Origin: Diphasiastrum complanatum
Taxonomy: Eukaryota; Streptophyta; Lycopodiopsida; Lycopodiales; Lycopodiaceae
Assembly (NCBI GenBank): GCA_029204225.1
Contig: MU832200.1
Span: 1-64,000 of the forward strand
DNA: 64,000 nt
Reading direction: 5' to 3'
The notes under the pieces are model-generated. The model was given only the letters and a program-made list of their open reading frames with translations, did no database searches and was not told where the DNA came from. The translations under genes and the position numbers were made by a program. This document shows positions 36,648 to 46,732 of the stretch, piece by piece. Positions within the stretch are counted from its first letter, which is position 1; every line of letters begins with the position of its first letter.

Positions 36648-37090
36648 AGTTATGGACTCGGCTCATTACATTCGCCGCGTCCATTTACATTTACTTTACT
36701 TTATGCATAAGCAGGCCTTGGGCCCTTTTTTATTCATTAGTGACACTTAGACTATATGGTTGGCCTTTGGCCTTATTATTCATTATTAGGCCATTTGGAC
36801 ATATTACTGGAGAGTGGGGGCCTTTTTGGAGGGCGCACTATTTTCCCTCCCAGTTGGGCCCTAGCCACCGGAAGCTTCCTTTTAGAGCTTCCTCTTGGCT
36901 ATAAGTAGGGAAACTGTGTCATTTGTTATTCAGCTGATGATATTGATCTCTCTCTTTGGTCTCCTTAATCTCTCTCTTTCCTGCTTTCTAGGGTTAAGTC
37001 TTGCTTATCTGCTGCTTTCATAGCTTAAGTCTTGCTTATGTGATGCTTTCATAGCTTAGCTTTAGATCAACTGTGGCTTTATTGGTAACT
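36648..37090 (+). repeat. 3' LTR of the inner element
   Basis: 443 bp, about 98 percent identical by eye to 32156-32598. It ends TGGTAACT and is followed by the CCTTG duplication. Confidence 0.93.
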
Positions 37091-37095
37091 CCTTG
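37091..37095. other. Target-site duplication CCTTG, right copy
   Basis: Partner of 32151-32155. The sequence then resumes the interrupted internal region (ATTCACAGATATCGTATTCA). Confidence 0.95.
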
Positions 37096-38960
37096 ATTCA
37101 CAGATATCGTATTCAATGGTCATTTCTGGTTTCATTGATATTGAGGCCGTATACCTTGGTGGTATTTCTACTATTGCTTCTGCGCATACCTCAGAGAGCC
37201 CTCCTGGTTCGATGGTTGCTGCAGTATCTTCTCCATTGGTCTCTATATCTCCATCTCTTGAGTCCGTTATGGCCGATGTTCTTGCTAATTTCTCTGGGGT
37301 TCTTCACGGGTCCACAGTTGATGGTTTCCTCGCTATTGGTAATCAGGTTGTATCTTCTTTCACTTTACTCCATGGATCTCTGCTTGAGGTTTGTGATCTG
37401 CCTCATGATATCTCTACAATTCCTTACATGATTCATGTGCCTTTGGCCCTTACCGTTACAGATTTTCCATCCGAGGATATTGCCAGATGGTCACTATTAC
37501 TTATCTAGGGTATTTATATGCTGGGATCTTTCTAGATGAGTATACGGGGATCCTTCGGTCTCCTTGTGTTTCTACATATAGGTTTGCTGCAGTCAATGCC
37601 GATGGTATACACTTTTGGGCTTTTTATGCATTAGAGGTTTTTCATGCAACTGATTCCTTTTTACCTCTTGATATTTGGCATTCCTGATTATTACGTATCG
37701 CTTGGCATTCATTCGGACCTGATGCTCATACTACTGCTTCATATTCAGCTATGGATATATGCCATTCCTAGTTATTACGTATAGCTTGGTTTTCATTTGG
37801 ACCTATTGATTGGTGCTGGTTTTCCATATTACTGATCGCCTATGGTGCGGATATCTCTATGATTATGTATGTGGCTCTCTATCTGTTCATTGGATTGTTG
37901 CTCATTGTCAGGCTTGGCATATCCTTATGGCTTGGGTTATTGCCTCCGATCCAGCAACTGTTTGTTGGGTGATCTTCAGGTTCCCAGTCATTTCGGGTTG
38001 CTCCATATCGCTTGGTCTCCGATGTTGTGTTGCCACTTTGTTCTGGTGTTCCAAGACCATCAAAGTACCTTAGGAGAGTTCCTTCTCCTCTCTTGGATAG
38101 TTTTTGGAGATGTTCTCACCATATACTTCAGTGTTGCTCATATGTGCTTTGATACTCATTCCCAGCTACACGTGGATATTGCTCTGATGCTTGCTACTGA
38201 TACTGCGGATCTTGTTCCTCGTTCCAATGCATTTCTTCTATTCCTCACTTGTGGGCATGGTGTGTACTTTGGGATTACACTTGCGGCCAGTTCCGATGGG
38301 TCATCCGATTCTCCATCCGTTTTTGTTGTATCCTATGATGGATTGGTATGTCCATATGAGGTCTTTCTGGATGAGTATTTCAGCTACAGTTTTTCAGTTG
38401 GGGCCTCTACTATTTCTAGATCTGTTACTACTTTTTTCATGCATCATGGATTTTTAGATGATGCATTGATTTCTTGGACCTTCTGGAGCTTTTGGCATGC
38501 TGCTCTTCTCATGATATGGGCCTTGAGGGTACCGTGTGCCACTGCTACTTCTCATTCATGGGCCTTATGGATACCATGGGCTTTTGACCATGCTGGTGCA
38601 CATTTCTCCATTCTAGCTATCCTTTGTCAAGATGATCTCTTTATGCTCCATGTTTCCTGGCATATCGCTTGCTTTTCCATACTATTACAATGTGCCTATC
38701 ATCCTGCTTATGTTCCTACTCCTTGGTGCTAGTCTTCTGATGCTGCTATCTTTTCTTGGGGCACCTATATCACTGAGTTTGCACATATGGTTGATGGTTA
38801 CGTGTATGATGCGGCTATTTGCGATGAGTGTCCATCTCTTTTCCAGCTTCCTTATCGGCTTCCCGTTGTTGGGCATTACGGATACCTTGGTATTCCTGGT
38901 TGCTGCTTGATCTTCTTCTGGTTCCTTGGCATTCTTGGTTGTTCCATATTGTTGGTTTCA
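37096..38960 (+). pseudogene. Unknown region X of the outer element
   Basis: Aligns with X of the inner element from the first residues. Frame changes occur near 37485 and after 37800. Two TAG/TGA stops fall in the WHSWLL units (about 37685 and 37769), where the other copies have Trp. From about 38340 it continues with further degenerate units around WHIACF and WSFWHAAL up to about 38960 that the inner element lacks. Confidence 0.55.
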
Positions 38961-38989
38961 GATGACACAGCCGGGATGTTCCCTTGTCG

Positions 38990-39255
38990 CCACAATGTTG
39001 ATCCTGAGTTGTTCCCTTTCTTACCAGCTGCCATTCACCAGGTTTGCCTTCACCATAGTCGACACTGCCAGCAGATTCAGTTTTTGGTCCAGTGGGATGG
39101 TCGTCCTGTTGAGGAGGCCACAGGGGAGCATATTGATGTCTTTTATCGTACACCATCACTTGCAGATCAAGCTCGTGCTCTTGCTGCACTTGTTGATTCC
39201 TCTACATCAAATGTTGCTCTAGTTGTTGATGCACCAGGGCTTGTTGTTGTTTGAT
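38990..39255 (+). pseudogene. Gypsy chromodomain and polyprotein C-terminus (outer element)
   Basis: The frame ending at 39254 contains QFLVQWDGRPVEEATGEHID, the chromodomain core with Gly at the usual Trp of ATWE, then YRTPSLADQARALAALVDSS. It is followed by a purine-rich stretch and the 3' LTR. It identifies the family as a chromovirus derivative. Confidence 0.8.
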
Positions 39256-39301
39256 CCAGTTTCTTTTCGGCAGTTGGGTTTTTTTTTTTTGTGTCGGGGA
39301 G

Positions 39302-39691
39302 AGTTATGGACTCGGCTCATTACATTCGCCATGTCCATTTACATCTACTTTACTTTATGCATAAGCAAGCCTTGGGCCCTTTTTTATTCATTATTGACAC
39401 TTAGACTATATGGTTGGCCTTGGGCCATATTATTCATTATTGGGACATTTGGACATATTACTGGAGAGTGGGGGCCTTTTTGGAGGCCGCACTATTATCC
39501 CTCCCAGTTGGGCCCTAGCCACTGGAAGGTTCCTTTTAGGGCTTCCTCTAGGCTATAAGTAGGGAATCGTGATATTGATCTCTCTCTTTAGTCTCCTTAA
39601 TCTCTCTCTTTCCTGCTTTCTAGGGTTAAGTCTTGCCTATGTGATGCTTTCATAGCTTAGCTCTAGATCAATTGTGGCTTCATTCGTAACT
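39302..39691 (+). repeat. 3' LTR of the outer element
   Basis: 390 bp, AGTTATGGACTCGG to CATTCGTAACT. It lacks the 37-bp duplication of the inner LTRs and has a short deletion near 39568. Confidence 0.88.
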
Positions 39692-40059
39692 CAAGATATC
39701 ACGGAATCCAAACAAATTGTTTAAGCCCTAAGGAAAAGGAACATGCCACAAGAGAGACACGATTGGTTCCACCCATAAGCAAGTGGAAGAAGACTTTAAG
39801 GAGTTGTGTTCTTGCTTATTATGCAAACATCCCCATCACTACAACTGATCTGAAAAGAGAATGCCATCTTAGTGGAGTCAAGGAGGAGATCGTGAATATA
39901 AGGTGTTGTCATTTGGGTTGCAAGAGCAACTTTCAACGAATGATGAATAGCATCTTCCTACTCTACCTTGGTTACTATATGGTCAAACATTCGAATGATA
40001 TACTTGTTCTTATAAGACATTGAGTAAACTCTATCGTTGATAGTGTTACGGATCTTATC
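39692..40059. other. Unassigned flank between two retrotransposons
   Basis: No recognisable coding match. It probably already belongs to the decayed gypsy element identified from 40060 onward. Confidence 0.3.
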
Positions 40060-41123
40060 GGATCACAAGTTGTTCGCTAAAGAATCTAATCGAGAATATC
40101 TTATGCACGAGATGAAATACCTTAAGCATTTGATATCCAAGAATCAAGTGCAGATGGATCCATGGAAGGTAGACTATCCTTAATTGGACTATACCTTGCA
40201 CTATTCAAGATGTGAAATCTTTCCTTGGGATGGTTGATTGGTAGTGCAGATTTATGAAGGCATAGTCAAATATTGCAACACCTTTTATAAATGTCACAAC
40301 AGGGAGGTCTAAGAATGGACCAATCAAGGATCAATGGGGGGCTTCGTGGAAGAGGCCTTTGATAGGCTCAAGTAAGAGATTGCTACCACCTTGTGTTGCA
40401 AATGGATCCGATTGCATCGTTTACTTTAAAAATTGTTACAAGTAGCACAACCATAGACCACAGCCACACAAAGAGATGGATGTGCAAGCTCATAATAGAA
40501 TCACTCAAGAAAGCCGTTATGAACAAGGAGCTTCAAGAATGCAACAACTCGTGGAAGATCTTCTCTATTCAATTCAAGAGAATGACATTACAAGTAAAGC
40601 TCCCTCACAAGAGAGGGGGACTCTTAAATAAGCCAATAAGCTACCTAGGTGGAGCCTAAGTGGCAATTCCACAATTTAGCAAATTACAAGTGGAATTAGT
40701 TCCTCCACTAGAGGTCACTATCAAAAGGTGGCTCACTCTATTTTATTTAAGAGGGGTCTACAACATTTATTACAAATGCCTACTCATACTAGCTCCTACA
40801 TGGTCATTCCATCACTTGGGATTCACCATGAGGCTCACATAATTTCCAACTGTTGTCTTAGCTAGTACTTCTCGGCTCTCTTTCTTCCTCCTTCTCTTAG
40901 AGAACTCCTCGGTCTAAGGTGAGAGATGCTTTTTAGAATAGCTTTGGCCCAGCATCTTGGGAATTCCTCAGAATCAGCCAACATTTTCACATTTTTAAAA
41001 ATTAAGTCTTGTGACCTATCATCTTCAACTTCCACCTACTAATAAGACATGTAATATTTTTCATCTTAGTTTACTTCATAACTCTCTTTTTCCTAGGAAA
41101 TCTCGTGCTCCCTTGTTTCCATC
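40060..41123 (+). pseudogene. Ty3/gypsy reverse transcriptase end, RNase H and integrase remnant
   Basis: Conceptual reading in changing frames shows the end of RT and the connection TIQDVKSFLGM (about 40200), a short RNase H start with EAFDRLK (about 40360), and after a large gap the integrase tail YHLQLPPTNKTCNIFHLSLL (about 41017-41078), which corresponds to the gypsy pattern YRL.LP....IHPVFHVSLL. Many stops and deletions. The chromodomain continues at 41472 beyond a later insertion. Confidence 0.75.
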
Positions 41124-41294
41124 CATAATTGCACTGGCAAACCGCGGATCGGGGTTTGAACCGCAATTCGCAGTTTTTGTTAGGGTTTTGAGAATCGATA
41201 TTTTTTTTTTAGTGGGCAATATGGGAATCAACTTGAAGCTCTTGATGAGAGCAGTGCTTTTATGCAGGTTGCTAATAGTTTCAGGTACAATATG

Positions 41295-41338
<44 letters not shown>

Positions 41339-41471
41339 GGTATATAGCTGAAACAATGTGCTAGAAACCAACTCAAAAGAAACGAAAAAAAAAAATTTGA
41401 AAATCGATTCTCTGCCGAAAATTGAGATTCGCAAATCGCTATAGCCTGAGAATCGAGATTCGTGGCAACCA
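41124..41471. mobile_element. 348-bp insertion with a 10-bp target duplication
   Basis: TGTTTCCATC occurs at 41114-41123 and at 41472-41481, and removing the insertion plus one repeat joins the gypsy integrase tail to its chromodomain. A 9-11 bp duplication is typical of Mutator-like elements, but the ends show no long inverted repeat. It contains the 60-bp GGGCAATATGGG module (41212-41280) and a run of 37 C (41298-41334). Confidence 0.6.
41298..41334. repeat. (C)37 homopolymer
   Basis: Thirty-seven consecutive C. The poly-Pro and poly-Gly frames over it are artefacts. Confidence 0.9.
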
Positions 41472-41775
41472 TGTTTCCATCTAGTATTGACCTCTTTCCT
41501 TATCTACTTACAACTATTATCCAAGATAACATACCCCGTAGACGGTGCCATAGAATTGTCCAATTTGTGGTTAAATAGGATGGTCATCCTATTGACGAAG
41601 CTACTTGGGAACCTACGGATGTTTTTTCTCACACTCCCTTTTTGCATGAACAAGCGCGGGCTCTTTATGATACCATTCATCAACATACTGACACTACTCT
41701 TGATGTTCCTACTCTTCTAGATGCTCCTGTCCTAGATGCTTCTGTGCTTTTTGATTCTCATGCTATTGATCACTA
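41472..41775 (+). pseudogene. Gypsy chromodomain and C-terminus, continuing from 41123
   Basis: The reading includes HRIVQFVVK, stop (TAG for TGG), DGHPIDEATWEPTDVF, then HTPFLHEQARALYDT, a chromodomain much like the one at 39075-39170. The Trp-to-stop change again fits G-to-A decay. Confidence 0.8.
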
Positions 41776-41779
41776 TGTG

Positions 41780-42475
41780 GCATAGTTGCAAAGAAACGCG
41801 TTTCTAGGAAAAAACGTTTCTCAAAAACGCGTTTTTTGGAATAGAATCATAGGAACAAAAAAAAAACCAATACTCATGATATTGCATTGCTTTGCAAGTT
41901 ATACTAAACTGTTCCTTTCCTAGTTCTCCCTCAAAGAAACTCATATCTCTATCAGTAAAGCTACCAGACAAGGGACCCATCAACGGTATTCGCAGTTTCC
42001 AATAAAAGTTTCCAGCCTTCCATCCCAAGACTTAACGTCTCCTTTGTAGAAATGGTTGTGCCATGCATATCAACTTGAGCCACACCATACATTCACATAT
42101 TTTTGAGGTCCCAAATGTAGCTAAATAAGGCCCTAACTGCCAAAACAACTGAAAAAGCCAATCATAGGCCTCACTGGACCCAATAGTAGCTCTTAATGAA
42201 TTGACAGAACATATATCAAAAGTAACACGACAAACCACTCTGACTTTCAACCTCGACAGAATCTTACAAGCATTGTTGCACCCACACTAGACCACATTGT
42301 ACCCAAAACATTCGGCAACCTACATAAATGAATTGCCCTTGAAAAATGCTTTAATTTGATACCCATATTGCCCACAACAAAAACAAAAACAAAAAAAAAA
42401 AAAAAAAAAAAAAAAAGCATTTCTCATAAACGCTCCCCAATTTCAGAAACGCATTTCTAAACACAATTCTACATT
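41780..42475. mobile_element. Possible MITE with AAACGCGTTTCT-type inverted ends
   Basis: The left end has AAGAAACGCGTTTCT and AAAAACGCGTTTT (41788-41836); the right end has AAACGCT and AGAAACGCATTTCT (42430-42457). Between them, near 42354-42376, lies a reverse copy of the GGGCAATATGGG module followed by a 26-base A run. Boundaries and duplication are not established. Confidence 0.35.
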
Positions 42476-43919
42476 GAGGGCAACATTTTTTATTCGTGTA
42501 ATATCCCATGCAAGATATATGACTAGACCCGCAACTATTGGGGTCCCACATTTCTTTATTGTTTTTAGACCCCTTTAAAATACATTTAAGAATATTTCAC
42601 ATGGTTCCTAAGTTGAGCCCTAATATTTGAATTTTCATATTTCCTCATTATTCAATTGTGAGCTTGGAGTCTTGAGCTCTTTTTAGGGGAGTTCCATCTT
42701 TGTTAGAGATCTGCTTGGGCTATCGGCAGCCATTGAATCCATTAGTCTTGTTTGTTGGAAAATGCTTGTGAATAATTATTTTGCAGCTTTTATGAATGCT
42801 ATTTGCTAACTTTCATACTAAATTTGTAGATACGTTCTTAACTATAGCCATCTTCTAAAGGTTTGTGGCTCCCATTCAGAATGTGGCCACAAGGCATGAC
42901 ACAAGCCAAAAATATACATGCTCCCCAATACGTTTTATGGTTCAAAAAGACATAGGAGTTGCAGAAGTAACATTTTGAGAAAAAAAAGGTGATTCTGAAT
43001 GATAGAACAATGGTACTAGATCACAATAGAAAATTCCTAGCGTCACGAATCACACACAAAAGAAGAATTGAGTACTTTCCTACTGGGCAGGAAGAGGGAA
43101 AAAGGGCAAAATTCTACTACAACCAGTTTTTCGTTCTTTAGAACAGATTGTTCTCACTCTAAAAGTGGCTCTAATACTAGTTGTTATAAACTCATCCTCT
43201 AAAGATTAATACCAGCAGTTAGCAGTGATATCAATCAAGCTCCTCCGAATGTAGGGTATATTACCTGAGTCGATGACCTAGCTCATTGATCTTTTGGTCA
43301 AAATGACCCTAGATGAGTTAATCAACCACCTGACCAGACCCCTATGCCACTAGCAAAGCTGTTATCATGTCACCCCCATGCCGATACATTGCTCTGTGCA
43401 TATCACTTAACACCCTGACAGTCCACAGCTTTGTTGACGAGTCAAGGTCCGGTTGGACAGTCCTTGCTTTCCACCCATGCCAATCATCCTCAACATGCAT
43501 CTCTAGTCACTTGTCAGATGGGTTCACTGAGTCCCTACTTGCAACCCACCAAACCCAACTTGTGCGTATCTAGAAGTCAATTGGCCCGCTGGTAACTGAT
43601 CCATCCAAGGTCTTGATTAGTATGTAATTGGACCATTTGTAGTTAAACTTCTATCAAAATTATACTCATTGTTGCTTTAAGAACTTCATTAATGGATGTA
43701 AAGACTACATCTTGTAAGGGGGCTTAAAGGAAAGGAAGACAATTATACATCACAGAGCAAAGGTAATAGCAAATCTGATCTATAAGCAGCATAAGGTGAT
43801 CTATGGCCTGAAGCAGTCTTCAAGACCATGGCATCAAAGAATTGACACCGCATTTTATGCTTCTAGCTTCATAAGTAGTACAGACCCAAGAGCATTTACA
43901 TTACATTGATGGGAAAAGC
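42476..43919. other. No feature recognised
   Basis: AT-rich DNA with short frames (for example 43367-43573) that show no domain. No terminal repeats seen. Confidence 0.4.
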
Positions 43920-44610
43920 TATTCAAAAAAATTTCATGCGGATGATCTGATTCTAGCATTAGATAACTTGAAAATGCTTGAAAACATAGAATCAAATGAA
44001 ATTGCTTTAAACTAAAATATTTGGGTGAGCTCAATTATTATCTCAGTATATGTAATGTAAAACAGCAACACTTCAAGCAAGGTATCATTAAAAAAGACAT
44101 CTTATGAAGGAAATCTTGGATTTCTTTCAGATGGCTAACTTAGTTGTGTCAGCAAGTGGAAATTTACTTCTAACTTCAGGTCATCCACATTCAGTCGATG
44201 TGTAACAAATATTTAGATATGTCAAAAGAATAATGAATTATAGCTTATGTTCCAATGGTGGACATGAAGCTTCTAACATTCTGTTATCGACATCTTGTTC
44301 CGAAGATGTCGATAACAGAAGATCAATGACTGGAAATTGTTTTACAATTTCAAATGTTTGTCATAGCTGAAGCAGCAGAAAACATCCAACAATGCCACTT
44401 TTGTTCTGAAGTTAAATATGGTTTTATCTCAAGCTAGTTTTGATTATTGTTGAAAAATATCAACATTGATCAAGATGGTCCACCATCTTTGATGATAATC
44501 ATTCATGTTGAACTAAAGAATCAATATGCAAGTACGCTTCACAAGAAGCCAAAGTACATTGATATCCCCCATGCAAGTACGCTTCACAAGGAATAAGTTA
44601 CAAGCCCAAT
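43920..44610 (+). pseudogene. Degenerate Ty1/copia reverse transcriptase and RNase H
   Basis: Pieces appear in order: ADDLILALDN (about 43942, the YVDD-motif region), IFRYVKRIMNYSLCSNGG (about 44210), SCSEDVDNRRSMTGNCF (about 44295-44345, the copia DWAGD..DRRSTSG site) and a remnant of the KNPKFHKRTKHI region (about 44520). Heavily mutated; no LTRs recognised. Confidence 0.65.
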
Positions 44611-44882
44611 TAGGAGTTGTAAAGTGTCAGGATACGGGGAGTACTGAATGTAACAATAAACTCCCGAAGATTGCCTTACAGATCTGATACTTGGATTAGT
44701 TATCAATAGTGGATTGACCTTGATTTGATAACTTAATGAACCCAAGTTAAATCAAGGTTTTCTTGGTAGCGATAAGTCCAGAAAACTAGACGATTGTATA
44801 CATATTACATAAAACAAAGCAGAAAGACACACGAGTGACAACATGATCCTAGAAATAAAACACAACAAAGAAGTGCTCTAAC

Positions 44883-45113
44883 CTGCATGGAAAGAAGACG
44901 TTGCAGTTCTTGAGATAGCCACTGCTTGTTGTGACCCCCAAATGTGCAACTTTCCAACCTAGTTTTTTTATCGATTTCTTCCATCTGAGAAACTGCATTT
45001 TGACACTTGATTGAGAGCATCTTGGAATGGTGGAGGGACCTCGCTGGCAGGAAATGCAAGGCTGCCAGGCCTTGATGCAGTGCAGAATCAAATGCCAGCA
45101 TTGAGAAGTAGCA
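44883..45113 (-). CDS. Candidate internal exon of an unidentified gene
   Basis: An open segment ends at a good donor (ATGCAG|GTTAGA, GT at 44881-44882) and starts near an AG after a T-rich tract (about 45113). It encodes about 75 residues including FDSALHQGLAALHFLPA, SQMEEIDKKTRLESCTFGG and NKQWLSQELQRLLSMQ, which has the look of helical protein sequence. I recognise no family and found no partner exon, so it may be chance or a gene fragment. Confidence 0.3.
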
Positions 45114-46464
45114 TCTTCTACTACAATAAAAAGGAGTGTTAGTTCGGAGGTGCTCTCTTCTCCTTTTCAGAAAATGTAAAGCACTTGCATGCAAAGAACA
45201 ATCACTTGGTTGACATTTCATAATTGACATGTGATTGAACCCATTCAAAAATGGATACATATATGCTTGGCCTTGAGTTCAAATTGGCAATCACATACCT
45301 TATTTGAAACACGTGCTTGTATTAGATAGTTCAAAGTACCATTGTAGGTGGTATTATCAATTACGGGTGGCAATTTTATAAGGAACTATAGCTACTTATC
45401 ACAAAGGCTAGAAGACTCATAGTTGGTCGGTGACTGTACTGGCATGACAAGGTGTTTATTAGGAGTCGCTCCACCTTTCTACTCAGGTCAGAGGCATGGA
45501 GTTGTGATTGGTGATCTAGTCAATAATAATTTGATTTAAAGCTGGACAGATAAGTAGGGGATTTGAAGAGTGGTCTATTGTGGGAGAAGCCTCATTCTGC
45601 TCATTGGCTAGTTGTTGAAAGAGGACCTTACAATGCTTGCTATCAAGGCCAAGTTTAGAGAGAGAAACGTCCTTTCTCGAGAGATCTTGTTTTGCATGAT
45701 CTGCATTTTCTTGAACTGGATTGAAGGATTGAGATCATGGGATCTGCATAGAATTATGAAGCAAAAGGGGGATTGATATAGTTGAAGGATTCTTTAATCC
45801 ATATTGCTTAGCAAGACAAAAGGCCTCTTAAAACAATTACGTTTCATAATCTTGTCCTTCACAAGCAAATAGCATGGAAAATGCTTGACTAGTGAAACTA
45901 CCGTGCTATCAAAAATCTGGATGTGCATGCCTTATTTTTCTTGAAATCATAAATAACAAGAAACTCATCAAATTGAGATGTCACTTTTTTTGGCAAAGTC
46001 TTCTATTCCATGAACACCGCACTTCCCTATAATGTTCTTCATAAAAGGTTGCTAGTTCTATAACAACCCTTCTTCAATCTCGATTCCACTCAGCAAAAGC
46101 TACAAGATATGATCAAGCAGGAAAGTGACACAACAAGGTCTCAAACACGATGGGCATCACCAGTAAATGGGAGAAGAGTCACAAGGCCACAACAAAACAA
46201 AAAAAAAGGGGGGTGGTGAGCAGTTGGGTTCAGAAAGTCATGTTTAAATTCAAGAAACTCAACAAACTTGAACAATTACCTTTTTATAACTAATTTGCCA
46301 ATGAATCTAGCTGCCAATAACTAGCAAGGAGTGGAAAAATCCTTGTAGCATTATCTTTCTTAGAAGCTCAGGAGCTAAAGCACCTAAATGTTGCAATTTT
46401 AAAGGTGAAAAGCAATTAGTGTTACGTGTCTTTACAAAGGAAAAAAAGTTGAGGACCACGCCTT
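45114..46464. other. No feature recognised
   Basis: No domain, terminal repeat or convincing exon seen. Confidence 0.4.
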
Positions 46465-46732
46465 GAGAGAAAATGCACTTTTTATGGGTTTTTTTGCTAT
46501 TTTTGGCAGTTTTATCTCAGATCCAAGAGAGATAACCTTTGCCGAGATGAGATTAGCCTCCTCTAATACAAATTAAGCTAAATCCAGGTGGGCGAGGGTT
46601 AGTTCCCAGGGGATGGAGAGAAAATGCAATTTTTATGGGTTTTTTTGCTATTTTTTGCAGTTTTCTCTCAGATCCTAGAGAGATAACCTTTGCCGAGATG
46701 AGAGTAGCCTCCTCTGATACAGATTAAGCTAG
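46465..46732. repeat. 151-bp offset direct repeat next to the gypsy remnant
   Basis: About 110 bp beginning GAGAAAATGCA and ending AATTAAGCTA is repeated 151 bp downstream with about 10 differences. The second copy abuts the end of the minus-strand gypsy coding region at 46732. It may be part of its 3' untranslated region or LTR. Confidence 0.75.

Larger units (their letters stand above)
32156..37090 (+). mobile_element. Inner AGTTATGG-family LTR element, complete, 4,935 bp
   Basis: Two 443-bp LTRs (32156-32598, 36648-37090) differ at about seven positions by eye, so the insertion is fairly recent. The primer site abuts the 5' LTR; a purine-rich GGGAG precedes the 3' LTR. Coding order: gag, zinc knuckle, protease, unknown region X, integrase tail. 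There is no reverse transcriptase, RNase H or integrase core, so it is non-autonomous. It was inserted into another member of the same family. LTR ends are AGTTA and TAACT instead of TG and CA. Confidence 0.92.
30284..39691 (+). mobile_element. Outer AGTTATGG-family LTR element, interrupted by an inner copy
   Basis: Bounded by related LTRs at 30284-30664 and 39302-39691. Its body is 30665-32155 plus 37096-39301; the rest is the inner insertion. Candidate target duplication is CAAAA (30279-30283) against CAAGA (39692-39696), one mismatch. The last 30 or so bases of the 5' LTR, the primer site and part of the leader have been deleted. It encodes a short gag-like frame, X and a chromodomain, but no protease motif or reverse transcriptase, so it could only have moved with proteins from another element. 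Confidence 0.8.

Noticed and set aside
41228-41472. Poly-Gly and poly-Pro frames
   Set aside because: Produced by the 37-C homopolymer.
41212-42376. A 1.16-kb element with GGGCAATATGGG terminal inverted repeats
   Set aside because: The 10-bp duplication at 41114/41472 and the continuous gypsy chromodomain between the two modules show that they are not the ends of one insertion.
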